Assembly (NCBI GenBank): GCA_023395555.1
Contig: JAEWYQ010000004.1
Span: forward strand, 1 to 64,000
Reading direction: 5' to 3'
DNA length: 64,000 nucleotides
From: Bacillota bacterium
GTDB lineage: Bacteria; Bacillota; Clostridia; Lachnospirales; Lachnospiraceae
A program made the translations under genes and the position numbers. Shown here in pieces: positions 17,127-26,067 of this stretch (its first letter is position 1; every line of letters starts with the position of its first letter). The notes under the pieces were generated by a model. The model was not told the origin of the DNA and searched no databases. It saw nothing but the letters and a program-made list of their open reading frames with translations.

Positions 17127-18737
17127 ATGACAAAATACATTTTTGTAACAGGCGGAGTGGTATCCGGCCTTGGAAAGGGAATTACCGCCGCGTCACTGGG
17201 CCGGCTCTTAAAGCAGAGGGGCTTAAAGGTGGTGGCGCAGAAGCTGGATCCCTATATGAATGTTGATCCCGGCACCATGAGCCCGTTTCAGCACGGGGAG
17301 GTATTTGTCACCGACGACGGTGCGGAAACGGATCTTGATCTTGGGCATTATGAACGGTTTATCGATGAGAATCTAACCAAGCTCTCCAATCTCACCTCGG
17401 GCATGGTGTATTGGAATGTATTAAACCGGGAACGAACCGGCGGTTATCTGGGCGAGACGGTACAGGTGATTCCCCATATTACGGGAGAAATCAAGGATTT
17501 CATTTACAAAGGCGCTAAAAATAGCGGAGCCGGCATATTGATTACGGAAATCGGCGGCACCACCGGCGATATTGAAAGCCAACCGTTTTTGGAAGCGATC
17601 CGTCAGATTTCCCTTGAGGTAGGGCATGAAAATTGCCTGTTTATCCACGTAACCCTGGTTCCGTACCTGAAGGGCTCCGACGAACACAAATCTAAGCCCA
17701 CCCAGCACTCGGTGAAAGAGCTGCGTTCCATGGGCATCTCCCCTAATATTATTATCGCCAGAGCTGATGTGCCCCTGGATGAGGGCATTAAAGCGAAGAT
17801 CTCCCTCTTCTGCAATGTGAAGCCCGATTGCGTCATTGAGAATCTGACCGTGTCCTGCCTGTACGAGGCACCTCTTATGCTGCATGAAAACGGGCTGGAT
17901 CATGTGGTCTGCCGGGAGCTTTCTCTTGATACTCCCGAACCGGATCTGCGGGAATGGAGAACCATGACTGCAAAGGCCACCGCGAGAAAGGAAGATGTAA
18001 CTATCGCCATTGTAGGTAAATATGTACGGCTCCATGATGCATACCTCTCCATCATAGAGAGCCTGAACCATGCCGGATACGAGACCGGAAGCAAGGTGAA
18101 CCTCCGCTGGGTTGACAGTGAGGAGGTAACCCCCTCCAATGCAGGGGATCTGCTGGGGGGAAGCCAGGGCATCATCGTACCGGGCGGCTTCGGTGACCGG
18201 GGTACCGAAGGAAAGATCACAGCCTGCCAATATGCAAGAGAACACAAAATACCCTTCTTAGGTATCTGTCTCGGCCTTCAGATAGCTGTCATTGAATTTG
18301 CCCGCCATGTCTGTGCCTTAACCGACGCCCACTCCGGCGAATTCAAGGAGACGGCTTTGCACCGCGTGATTGATATCATGCCGGAGCAGGCCGGAGTGAC
18401 ACAAAAAGGCGGAACCATGCGCCTCGGCGCCTATCCTTGCAGCACGGTGTCAGGCACCCTGCTGCACAATCTGTATGCCTCCGATGAGATCAGCGAACGC
18501 CACCGCCACCGTTTTGAGGTGAACAACGAGTACCGGGATATTCTGGCGAAAAACGGCCTGTGTCTCAGCGGCACCTCGCCGGACGGAAGGCTGGTGGAAG
18601 CCGTGGAGCTGCCGAAGGAGGCCCATCCCTTCTACATCGGCGTGCAGTTTCACCCGGAATTCAAAAGCCGTCCGGACAAACCCCATCCCTTGTTCCTTGG
18701 ACTTCTCCGGGCCGCCTTAAACATAAAAAACCAGTAA
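17127..18737 (+). CDS. pyrG: CTP synthase
   Basis: Converts UTP to CTP with ATP and glutamine. 536 aa from [18 protein letters not shown], the standard N-terminus; AGAAGGTG lies just upstream, 22 nt after the dapF stop. The synthetase domain (about 1-265) has [13 protein letters not shown]; the glutaminase domain has Cys in LGICLGLQ and the end [11 protein letters not shown]. It closes the carA-carB/dapF operon, so both glutamine-using steps of pyrimidine synthesis share one promoter and leader. Codons for TVSGT near 18446 contain a copy of the 13-bp repeat. Confidence 0.96.
   Translation: MTKYIFVTGGVVSGLGKGITAASLGRLLKQRGLKVVAQKLDPYMNVDPGTMSPFQHGEVFVTDDGAETDLDLGHYERFIDENLTKLSNLTSGMVYWNVLNRERTGGYLGETVQVIPHITGEIKDFIYKGAKNSGAGILITEIGGTTGDIESQPFLEAIRQISLEVGHENCLFIHVTLVPYLKGSDEHKSKPTQHSVKELRSMGISPNIIIARADVPLDEGIKAKISLFCNVKPDCVIENLTVSCLYEAPLMLHENGLDHVVCRELSLDTPEPDLREWRTMTAKATARKEDVTIAIVGKYVRLHDAYLSIIESLNHAGYETGSKVNLRWVDSEEVTPSNAGDLLGGSQGIIVPGGFGDRGTEGKITACQYAREHKIPFLGICLGLQIAVIEFARHVCALTDAHSGEFKETALHRVIDIMPEQAGVTQKGGTMRLGAYPCSTVSGTLLHNLYASDEISERHRHRFEVNNEYRDILAKNGLCLSGTSPDGRLVEAVELPKEAHPFYIGVQFHPEFKSRPDKPHPLFLGLLRAALNIKNQ
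18446..18458. repeat. 13-bp repeat GGTGTCAGGCACC, copy 2, inside pyrG
   Basis: Exact copy inside the pyrG coding region, read as part of the codons for T-V-S-G-T. The gene frame is intact. Confidence 0.85.
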
Positions 18738-18757
18738 TCCAAAAAAGGAAATAAAAA

Positions 18758-18803
18758 AGGAAAGCATATTTCTGGCCGAACCATGGCAAGGGTATGCTTT
18801 CCT
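18758..18803 (+). terminator. Probable terminator after pyrG
   Basis: 11-bp inverted repeat AGGAAAGCATA (18758-18768) / TATGCTTTCCT (18793-18803) with a 24-nt loop and then TCTTAATAT. Weak T run. The rest up to 18913 is AT-rich with short degenerate repeats and no gene seen. Confidence 0.5.
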
Positions 18804-18913
18804 CTTAATATGATTTTCTTACAATGCGGCCTTCTCAGTATGGCTCCTGCAATACGGCCTTCCTTTCAATATAACATTTCTCTCAATATAATCTTCCGGA
18901 TCATATCATTTCT

Positions 18914-19539
18914 TTACCAAATTCTATAATTCCCGCTCAATGCCAGATATGCAAACACATACAGGCAATTATCATAATACCTTCGCTCACCCTTGCGCAT
19001 GGGCTGGTCCCAGAACCTCTGTGCCCACTCCCTTGCCAGCCGGCCCGCTTCCGACAGCTCAGAGCTGTCCAAACGTTCCTGAATGGCCAGGGTTCCCTGG
19101 GCAGTCGTTGCCAGAATAGCAACCGGATGCAGGGCCTCCTTTTCCAACGGGGTTCCGTCCACTTCAAAGATCAGATACGGGTTCTCCCGATGTACCGCAC
19201 CAAGAGTGTACTGCAGTCTCTCAACGGCAATTCTCTGCCCCTCATCCACACCGCACCATTCGTAATCCAAACCGATATTGGCAATTGTGCGGTAGGCATC
19301 GCTATAGAACCAGTCATGACGTTCCCCGGACCAGCGAAGGGGCCTCCTCATAGGACCACAATGCAAAGAGCTCATAGAAATGGGGAAGATGATAGGAGGG
19401 ATCGGTAAAGTCGATGCCGGGAACAAACAAAATCTGCAATCTGTTCCAGCCTTTCGGCAATCTCTTCCTCCGTCTTGCCCAGTTCCAGAAATACATTGCG
19501 ATAATACTGCCTATCCCTCATTTCCATTGCTCTCCCCAT
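18914..19539 (-). pseudogene. Broken GH8 reducing-end xylose-releasing exo-oligoxylanase (Rex)
   Basis: Three pieces of one GH8 Rex-type protein lie in order but in different frames. N-terminus from an ATG at 19539 or 19527: [20 protein letters not shown]. Middle (about 19450-19345): [21 protein letters not shown]-terminus (about 19330-18914): DWFYSDAYRT through RRYYDNCLYVFAYLALSGNY. Relative to the family (about 380 aa) roughly 170 residues are missing at the first junction, with the region of the catalytic acid, and about 60 at the second. Both joins shift the frame. It once fitted with the xylan genes at the left of the window. Confidence 0.8.
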
Positions 19540-19559
19540 TCCTTCGTATTGTAAATTTT

Positions 19560-20459
19560 CTATGCTTCCACCCTATTTCCGCCGTTTCGTTTTGCCTCTT
19601 GAAGCTTCTGATTCGCTTTCTTAACGAGTTCCTCCACGGTAAAGCCCAGCTCCGGAATCACGGAAGCCGCACCAAAGCTGACGGTAATAGGAATTTTTGC
19701 TTCCTCGCATTGGATCACCACCTTCTCCAGGCTTGTCCTGATCTTCTCCGCCATCTCCATGGCAAAGCCGAGAGGCGCTCCCGGCAGACAGACCAGAAAT
19801 TCCTGGCTGCCGTAACGCGCCGCCCAGTCATTGTCCCGTTTCAGACTGCTCTTCAGAAGCTCCCCAACCTTCTTCAGCACACAGTTCCCCGCCGATTTCC
19901 CGTAGGTCTCCCTGATGTCCTCGAAGGAATCAATATCCGCCATGATAACCGATATGCTGCAGCTGGTCAGATTTGCATTGACCAGATCAATCGGAAGCTT
20001 CTCCTCCAGATAGCCCCGGTTATAGAGGCCGGTCAGGGAATCCTTGCGCGCTATGTAGTTCAGATTGCTCAATACTGCATATAGCTCACTGTTTAAGCCA
20101 CCCTCGTTGAGATTGTTGAGATTCACGCTGATGCTGTCCGTGGCATTCTTAATCAGCTCCAGTACCATCTTCTGGTCAGAAAACTCGATGGGAATGGCAG
20201 TTACCAGATATATCTCATTCATGTTATATTCCAGCTTTATAAAAGTCCTCTGCTCCCGGTAGGACTGCATGGAGATACAATTTTCACATGCTTCCTCCCT
20301 GCTCCAGAAATCATAGCATCGGATTCCAGAATCAAGGGGGGTGTTCTCCTGAATATAAATCATCCTATTTTTCACCGGGTCTACAATCCGGACATTATCA
20401 TAAGCATTGGAAAGAATGTTTATCTTATCCAAGACCTCATTTATTTCCTGGTCATACAT
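19560..20459 (-). CDS. PAS-like/GGDEF protein with altered GGDEF motif
   Basis: 299 aa. Residues about 1-130 look like a PAS-type sensor with several Cys (RCYDFWSREEACENC); a GGDEF domain follows (about 140-299), beginning DSLTGLYNRGYLEE. The signature reads RYGSQEF in place of R-x-GGDEF, so the acidic residue that binds metal is Gln. Family knowledge suggests weak or no diguanylate cyclase activity; it may bind GTP or c-di-GMP as a signalling partner. The start at 20459 has AAGGGTGG about 8 nt upstream. Its own promoter is at 20533-20561. Confidence 0.85.
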   Translation of the reverse strand: MYDQEINEVLDKINILSNAYDNVRIVDPVKNRMIYIQENTPLDSGIRCYDFWSREEACENCISMQSYREQRTFIKLEYNMNEIYLVTAIPIEFSDQKMVLELIKNATDSISVNLNNLNEGGLNSELYAVLSNLNYIARKDSLTGLYNRGYLEEKLPIDLVNANLTSCSISVIMADIDSFEDIRETYGKSAGNCVLKKVGELLKSSLKRDNDWAARYGSQEFLVCLPGAPLGFAMEMAEKIRTSLEKVVIQCEEAKIPITVSFGAASVIPELGFTVEELVKKANQKLQEAKRNGGNRVEA

Positions 20460-20532
20460 TGTTATTCCACCCTTCTGCAGTGCGAAAATCAAATGCTCTT
20501 CTGCCTCCGATAAAATCGCTTATTTTTTCTTT

Positions 20533-20561
20533 ATATTAACAGATAAACCTAGATATGTCAA
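20533..20561 (-). promoter_or_regulatory. Promoter of the GGDEF gene
   Basis: -35 TTGACA at 20561-20556, a 17-bp spacer and -10 TAATAT at 20538-20533, about 75 nt upstream of the start codon. Confidence 0.7.
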
Positions 20562-20598
20562 AAGCATACAAACAAGGCATTCTTTGCAATCAGATATA

Positions 20599-20668
20599 GG
20601 ACTGCTGCAAACAACAAGCCGGCCGCGTGATGAGCCGCTCTTATGTTGAATAAATACTGCAGCAGTCC
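20599..20668. repeat. 11-bp inverted repeat downstream of the glycogen operon
   Basis: GGACTGCTGCA and TGCAGCAGTCC flank a GC-rich 48-nt loop, just after the last glycogen gene. No T run follows, so it is not a classical intrinsic terminator; it could stabilise the transcript end. Confidence 0.5.
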
Positions 20669-20696
20669 CATATTTTACAAACACAAGACCAATATT

Positions 20697-22103
20697 TTAC
20701 CCCCTGCTGTCCTGAGTACAGGCGGGGTCTGAAAACAGTTCTTCGTAATACTTTCCGTATTCTCTGATGCTTCGCTGCCAGGAGACGTCATAGTCCATAC
20801 AATTCTTCACATATCCGCTCCAGGCAGAAGTTCCATATGCCTCCAGCGCCCGGCTCAAAGCCTCCTTCAGGGCCTGTCCGCTCTGTTTCCGGACAGAAAA
20901 GCCGTTATTCGCAAAGTCTTTTAATCCGCCCGCCGGATATACCACCGGCACCGCCCCATAACGCATGGCATAAAGCGACCCCAGACTGCAGGGCTCATGC
21001 CGGAAAGGCATAAGATAAATATCCGCACCGGCATAGATTCTCTTTGCCTTGTCCGGGCTGTATTGGCAGTCCACAGCAACACTTCCGGAATAACCTGCGG
21101 TAACCCCCTTCAAAAGTTCTTGATAATAGGAAGAATCAGAACCTCCGGTTCCCAGAATCACCAGTTGGATTCTGCTAAAATCAAGAAAGCTGATCACGTT
21201 TAACAGAGCATCGATTCCTTCCGAATCCTCCAGCCGGGTTATCATCGCAGCCAAAGGGCGGTCATCCTCCGGGAGGCTGTAATGCTGCCGCAGCGACCCC
21301 CGGTTCCTCTTCTTAAGCTCCCATCCATCCCGGTCATAGGGATATTCTACCTGTCCCCCGGCCTCCGGATCATAGTCCCTCACATCAATTCCATGGGAAA
21401 TACCCACCATGGGATGCTTGCGCTGCTTCAGCAGCGGTGTCATTCCACACCCCAGCTCCGGCTGCATAAGCTCTTCACAATAGCCTGCGCTTACCGTCGT
21501 CAGCAGATCCGCATATAGAATTCCCGCTTTCATAAAGTTCAGCCCCTCCGGCCCTCCAAGAAAATACTGCTCCGCCGCAGTCAGCTTGACCGCCAGACAG
21601 GAGGCCGGGATGCCCCCCTGATAGGATATATTATGAACCGTGTACACGGTTTTAATCTTCGGGAACTCCTTCTTCAGCAGAAGGGGCAGCATCCCGGTAT
21701 GCCAGTCATTAACATGGACAAGCTCCGGCAGGTACGGGAGCCTGCGTATCAGCTCCAGCACCGCCTTGCAGAAGAAAAAGAATCTAAGCCCGTCATCCTC
21801 ATACCCATAGATTTGATCCCGGTAAAAATACCGGTCGCAGGTGATAAAATAGGTCTGTATATCCCCTGAAGCCTCTGTCTTAACCACGCAGGTATCAAAG
21901 CCCTGTCCCATTTCCACAGGATAATCCATCCGGTAGCACAGGTCTGCGCCCGTGGATTTGTAACAGGGCATAACCCGGCTCACCTCATAGTCCCCATATT
22001 CCGCCAAACTCTTTGAAAAGTCCCTTCCAACCTCCCCCAGACCTCCCTCGCTGGCATAGGGGGCAAGCTCTGCCGTCACATAGAGCAGCTGTCTCTTCTT
22101 CAT
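20697..22103 (-). CDS. Diverged glycogen synthase paralog (GT5)
   Basis: 468 aa, clearly GlgA-like along its length but with eroded active-site motifs. The N-terminal KTGGL(A/G)DV of true enzymes reads SEGGLGEV, so the Lys that contacts the ADP-glucose phosphates is missing. EPCGLGQL reads EPCSLGSL, although the Glu remains. HVNDWHTG is kept. It overlaps the intact glgA by 4 nt (ATGA), so both are made together. It may be a regulatory or scaffold subunit, use another substrate, or be in decay. Confidence 0.85.
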   Translation of the reverse strand: MKKRQLLYVTAELAPYASEGGLGEVGRDFSKSLAEYGDYEVSRVMPCYKSTGADLCYRMDYPVEMGQGFDTCVVKTEASGDIQTYFITCDRYFYRDQIYGYEDDGLRFFFFCKAVLELIRRLPYLPELVHVNDWHTGMLPLLLKKEFPKIKTVYTVHNISYQGGIPASCLAVKLTAAEQYFLGGPEGLNFMKAGILYADLLTTVSAGYCEELMQPELGCGMTPLLKQRKHPMVGISHGIDVRDYDPEAGGQVEYPYDRDGWELKKRNRGSLRQHYSLPEDDRPLAAMITRLEDSEGIDALLNVISFLDFSRIQLVILGTGGSDSSYYQELLKGVTAGYSGSVAVDCQYSPDKAKRIYAGADIYLMPFRHEPCSLGSLYAMRYGAVPVVYPAGGLKDFANNGFSVRKQSGQALKEALSRALEAYGTSAWSGYVKNCMDYDVSWQRSIREYGKYYEELFSDPACTQDSRG

Positions 22104-23614
22104 TCTAACTCCCCATATAACTCCATATATTTGCCCGCCGGCACCTCCCAGCTGTTATTGCAGGACATGGCAGCCTTCATCAATTTGACACGCAGGGTCT
22201 TCTTACGGTAGATGCCCAGCGCCCTCTGGATTGTATAAAGCATATCGTGTGCATTATAATTGGTAAAGCTGAAACCATTGCCCTCTCCTGTCACTTCATT
22301 ATAGGACTGGACCGTGTCCCGCAGGCCGCCGGTCTCCCGGACGATGGGCAGGGTTCCGTAACGCATGCTGATCAGCTGGCCCAATCCGCAGGGTTCAAAG
22401 AGGGAGGGCATCAAAAAGAAGTCGGAGGCCGCATAGATTCTCTGTGCCCTGGGATCGCTGTAGGCTATCTTTACCGCAACGCTTCCCGGATACCGGTCTA
22501 CGGCATTTTTAAATAATTCTTCATATTTTCTATCGCCGCTTCCCAGAATTACAAACTGGACGCCTTCCTTCATGATCTCGTCAAAGACGCATTCAATCAG
22601 CGCCAGCCCCTTCTGATCCGTCAGCCGGGAGACCAGACCGATCATGGGAAGCTCCTCGTCCACCGTCAGACCCAGCCGTTTCTGCAGCTCCGTCTTATTC
22701 TGCTTCTTTTCCCGGATGGTAGACTTGGTATAATTATGATAGATAAAGGGATCTGTCTTCGGATTGAAGGCCTCGTAGTCAATGCCGTTGACAATTCCTC
22801 TCAGCTCCTGTTCCCTGGCCTTCAGCAATCCATCCATACGCTCCCCGTAATAAGGATCTTTGATCTCCTGGGCATAGGATTCGCTCACTGTTGTGATCCG
22901 GTGGGAATAGGTCAGCCCGCCCTTCATAAAGCTGGCGGCCCCATAGAACTCCAGCTTATCCGGAGTAAAGTATTCCTCCCCCAGTCCGAACCATTCCTTC
23001 ATCTCAGAAACTCCGCAGACTCCCTGGAATTTAAGGTTATGAATGGTGAAAACCGTCTTAATGTTCCGGTATTGCTCCAGGCCCCGGTACTGTGACTCCA
23101 GCAGCACCGGAATCATTCCCGTCTGCCAGTCATGGCAATGCAGAACATCCGGTATGAAATCCAGATAGGGAAGAACCTCCAGCACGGCCCGGCAAAAGAA
23201 TGCAAAACGCTCCTCATCATCCCCATAACCATAGCAGCTGTCCCGTTTAAAATAGAATTCATTATCAATAAAATAATAAGTAACGCCCCGATACTCCGTC
23301 TGCTCTATTCCGCAATACAAGCTGCGCCAGCCCAGCCTTACATAAATCTCACCTATATGCCGGAGAACCAGATCCTGTTCCCACAAGAACTCGGACAAAG
23401 ACGCCCTGTCTTCCGTCTCCTCCAGCTCCCCTGTTGCCTCATCCCTTACAATCCTTTTGGATTTGCCTGCATATTCATATTTGGGCATAATCACCCGGAC
23501 ATCCGCACCCAGCTGTTTTAACGCCTGGGGCAGTCCCCCGATTACATCGGCCAAGCCTCCCGTTTTTGCAAAGGGGCTGGCTTCCGATGCTGCCATTAAA
23601 ATTTTATTCATCAT
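22100..23614 (-). CDS. glgA: Glycogen synthase
   Basis: Extends alpha-1,4-glucan chains using ADP-glucose. 504 aa with intact GT5 motifs: AKTGGLADVIGGLP at the N-terminus, HCHDWQTG, and FEPCGLGQLISMRYG with the catalytic Glu near residue 400. The start overlaps the glgD stop (ATGA). It is the fourth gene in glgB-glgC-glgD-glgA-glgA paralog; its neighbours make its substrate and branch its product. Confidence 0.95.
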   Translation of the reverse strand: MMNKILMAASEASPFAKTGGLADVIGGLPQALKQLGADVRVIMPKYEYAGKSKRIVRDEATGELEETEDRASLSEFLWEQDLVLRHIGEIYVRLGWRSLYCGIEQTEYRGVTYYFIDNEFYFKRDSCYGYGDDEERFAFFCRAVLEVLPYLDFIPDVLHCHDWQTGMIPVLLESQYRGLEQYRNIKTVFTIHNLKFQGVCGVSEMKEWFGLGEEYFTPDKLEFYGAASFMKGGLTYSHRITTVSESYAQEIKDPYYGERMDGLLKAREQELRGIVNGIDYEAFNPKTDPFIYHNYTKSTIREKKQNKTELQKRLGLTVDEELPMIGLVSRLTDQKGLALIECVFDEIMKEGVQFVILGSGDRKYEELFKNAVDRYPGSVAVKIAYSDPRAQRIYAASDFFLMPSLFEPCGLGQLISMRYGTLPIVRETGGLRDTVQSYNEVTGEGNGFSFTNYNAHDMLYTIQRALGIYRKKTLRVKLMKAAMSCNNSWEVPAGKYMELYGELE

Positions 23615-24732
23615 ATCACGGTTCCCTTTCTAATCACCACCGGATAGCATTCCTGCCCTACCAGATGCTTTCCTTTGCGGACAATAACTTCCTTATCCAG
23701 AATCACATTCTCCAGCACGACCCTTTCCTGAATCTCCGCATCCTGCATGATCACACTGTTCTTCACAACAACTCCTTCTGCGATTTTCACTCCCCGGAAC
23801 AGAACACAGTTCTCCACCTGTCCGTTGATCACACAGCCATCGGCCACCAGAGAATTCTCCGCCTTGGCATTCATGCCGTATTTGGCGGGAACCTCATCCC
23901 TTACCTTGGTATAGACCAGGCCGGAATCATGGAACAGCTCGTAGAAATTCTCCGGCTTCACCAGCTCCAGATTATGCTTAAAATAAGACTGGATATTATC
24001 CATGTTGGCCAGATAACCGTCATAGGGATATCCGTATATCTTCAGCTTATTCAGGTTCCGTCTCAGCGCGTCCTTGATGAAATCAAACCTTCCCCTTGCC
24101 TCACACTCATCCACCAGATACTCAAACAGTCTTTTCTCGATGATATACATTTCCATACACAGCTTGTTGGAGACGGGGTTGGTGGGATTCACCTCCAGGT
24201 CGGTAATCCGGTTGTCACCGTCGGTATTAATAATCGTATGCTTGGACAGCAATTCCTTATCCGCCTTTTTCATTTCCTTGTAGATTATGGTAATATCCGC
24301 GTTATTGGCCTTATGAAACTCCATGGCTCCGTAGTAATTCAGATTGCACACCATGGAACTGCCGGATAGAACCACATATTTCTGAGGACTCTTGCGGATA
24401 TAGGACATATTGCTGTGAAAAGCCTCAATATCCCCCCGGTACCAGCCCCGGTTCTCATGGCTGACATAGGGCGGAAGAATGAACAAGCCGCCTTTCTTCC
24501 GGTCCAGATCCCAGGGTTGGCCGGTATCCAGATGATCCATCAGGGAGTGGTAATTGTTCTGTGTGATGATTCCCACATTATTAATTCCCGAATTCACCAT
24601 ATTCGATAAAATGAAATCTATAATACGGTATCTTCCCCCAAAGGGCAGCGCCGCAACGGACCGCTTCAGTGTAAGCTCCTGCAGGCTCACATTGCTGTCT
24701 CCGGTATAAATAATTCCCATTGTGTCTCTCAT
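23611..24732 (-). CDS. glgD: ADP-glucose pyrophosphorylase regulatory subunit GlgD
   Basis: 373 aa. It has a nucleotidyltransferase fold ([32 protein letters not shown]) and a C-terminal left-handed beta-helix (hexapeptide pattern, about 280-373). It lacks the N-terminal GGxGxRL loop seen in GlgC, as usual for GlgD, which pairs with GlgC in Firmicutes and modifies its activity. GGAGG lies 5 nt upstream of the ATG. Confidence 0.92.
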   Translation of the reverse strand: MRDTMGIIYTGDSNVSLQELTLKRSVAALPFGGRYRIIDFILSNMVNSGINNVGIITQNNYHSLMDHLDTGQPWDLDRKKGGLFILPPYVSHENRGWYRGDIEAFHSNMSYIRKSPQKYVVLSGSSMVCNLNYYGAMEFHKANNADITIIYKEMKKADKELLSKHTIINTDGDNRITDLEVNPTNPVSNKLCMEMYIIEKRLFEYLVDECEARGRFDFIKDALRRNLNKLKIYGYPYDGYLANMDNIQSYFKHNLELVKPENFYELFHDSGLVYTKVRDEVPAKYGMNAKAENSLVADGCVINGQVENCVLFRGVKIAEGVVVKNSVIMQDAEIQERVVLENVILDKEVIVRKGKHLVGQECYPVVIRKGTVI

Positions 24733-24818
24733 AAATCCTCCATTCTGCCATTTTTTACAGCATTCTTTATTCTTCTGATCAAAATACTATTCTAAGATGC
24801 CGCATTTTCCCATCCTTT

Positions 24819-26054
24819 TCACACTACGGCCTGATAAGACTGGTAATTATCCGCATCAATCATGCTTCCCTGCTCCAGACGGAAGCCGGAGGCAATCACC
24901 AGATTTTCCCCAACCACGGTAATCTCTCCCTGATTTTCTCCCTGCTCCGTCCCGATATCCGGCTTCATGGAACAACCGATGCTGCAATTGTCTCCAATCA
25001 CTGTGTTCTCGGCAATAATAGCGTTTTCGATCACCGTATTCTCTCCGATCTTTACATTGGGCATAAGAATGGAGTTGCTGATTTTGCTGCCCCGTCCTAC
25101 GGTTACACCGGCAAACAGCACGGAATGATTCACATCCCCGTATATAATTCCGCCCTCCGTTATGATACAGCGCTTTACATTGGCTCCCATGGCAATAAAA
25201 TGAGGCGGTTCCACCGGATTCCTGGAATAGATCTTCCATCCGGTATCATAAAGATCCAGTTCGGGCTCCTCTTCCAACAGATCCATATTGGCTTCCCACA
25301 GGCTCTGGATGGTTCCCACATCCCTCCAGTAGCCCTTGAAGGGATAGGCGTACATGCGCTCCCCCTCCTTCAGCATCTTCGGGATGATATCCTTTCCAAA
25401 ATCATTATGGGAGCCGGGAGTGTTCATATCCTCCACCAGATAATGCCTCAGCTTCTTCCAGCTGAATATGTAAATTCCCATGGACGCCTTGTTGCTGATG
25501 GGCTTTTTAGGCTTCTCCACGAATTCATAGATTTTATCGTCCTCCCCCGTGTTCATGATACCGAAACGGCTGGCATCCTCCCACGGCACCTCTAGAATCG
25601 CGATGGTAACATCCGCCTTCTTCTCCTCATGGTAGCTCAGCATGGCGTTATAATCCATCTTGTAGATCTGGTCACCGGAAAGGATCAGAACGTATTCGGG
25701 ATCATAGGCTTCTATGTATTCAATATTCTGACAAATGGCATTGGCCGTGCCGGAATACCATTCCCCGACGGTCTGCTTCATATAGGGAGGAAGAATGGTA
25801 ACGCCGCCGTTGAGACGGTCCAGATCCCAGGGCTGGCCTATTCCGATATAGGAATTTAATTTTAAGGGCTTATACTGGGTCAGAACCCCAATCGTATCGA
25901 TGCCCGAATTCGTACAATTGCTGAGGGGAAAATCAATGATTCTATATTTTCCTCCGAACGGAACCGCAGGCTTTGCAGTGTTTTTCGTCAGTACTCCCAA
26001 TCTGCTTCCCTGCCCTCCCGCGAGCAGCATGGCCACACATTTTTTTGTTACCAT
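24819..26054 (-). CDS. glgC: Glucose-1-phosphate adenylyltransferase
   Basis: Makes ADP-glucose from ATP and glucose-1-phosphate, the committed step of glycogen synthesis. 411 aa. It has the glycine-rich loop [33 protein letters not shown], the GQPWDLDR block, the substrate motif FVEKPKKP and a C-terminal beta-helix with repeated hexads ([18 protein letters not shown]). AAGGAGG lies 7 nt upstream. It stands between glgB and glgD in the operon. Confidence 0.96.
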   Translation of the reverse strand: MVTKKCVAMLLAGGQGSRLGVLTKNTAKPAVPFGGKYRIIDFPLSNCTNSGIDTIGVLTQYKPLKLNSYIGIGQPWDLDRLNGGVTILPPYMKQTVGEWYSGTANAICQNIEYIEAYDPEYVLILSGDQIYKMDYNAMLSYHEEKKADVTIAILEVPWEDASRFGIMNTGEDDKIYEFVEKPKKPISNKASMGIYIFSWKKLRHYLVEDMNTPGSHNDFGKDIIPKMLKEGERMYAYPFKGYWRDVGTIQSLWEANMDLLEEEPELDLYDTGWKIYSRNPVEPPHFIAMGANVKRCIITEGGIIYGDVNHSVLFAGVTVGRGSKISNSILMPNVKIGENTVIENAIIAENTVIGDNCSIGCSMKPDIGTEQGENQGEITVVGENLVIASGFRLEQGSMIDADNYQSYQAVV

Positions 26055-26067
26055 AACAAGTCCTCCT

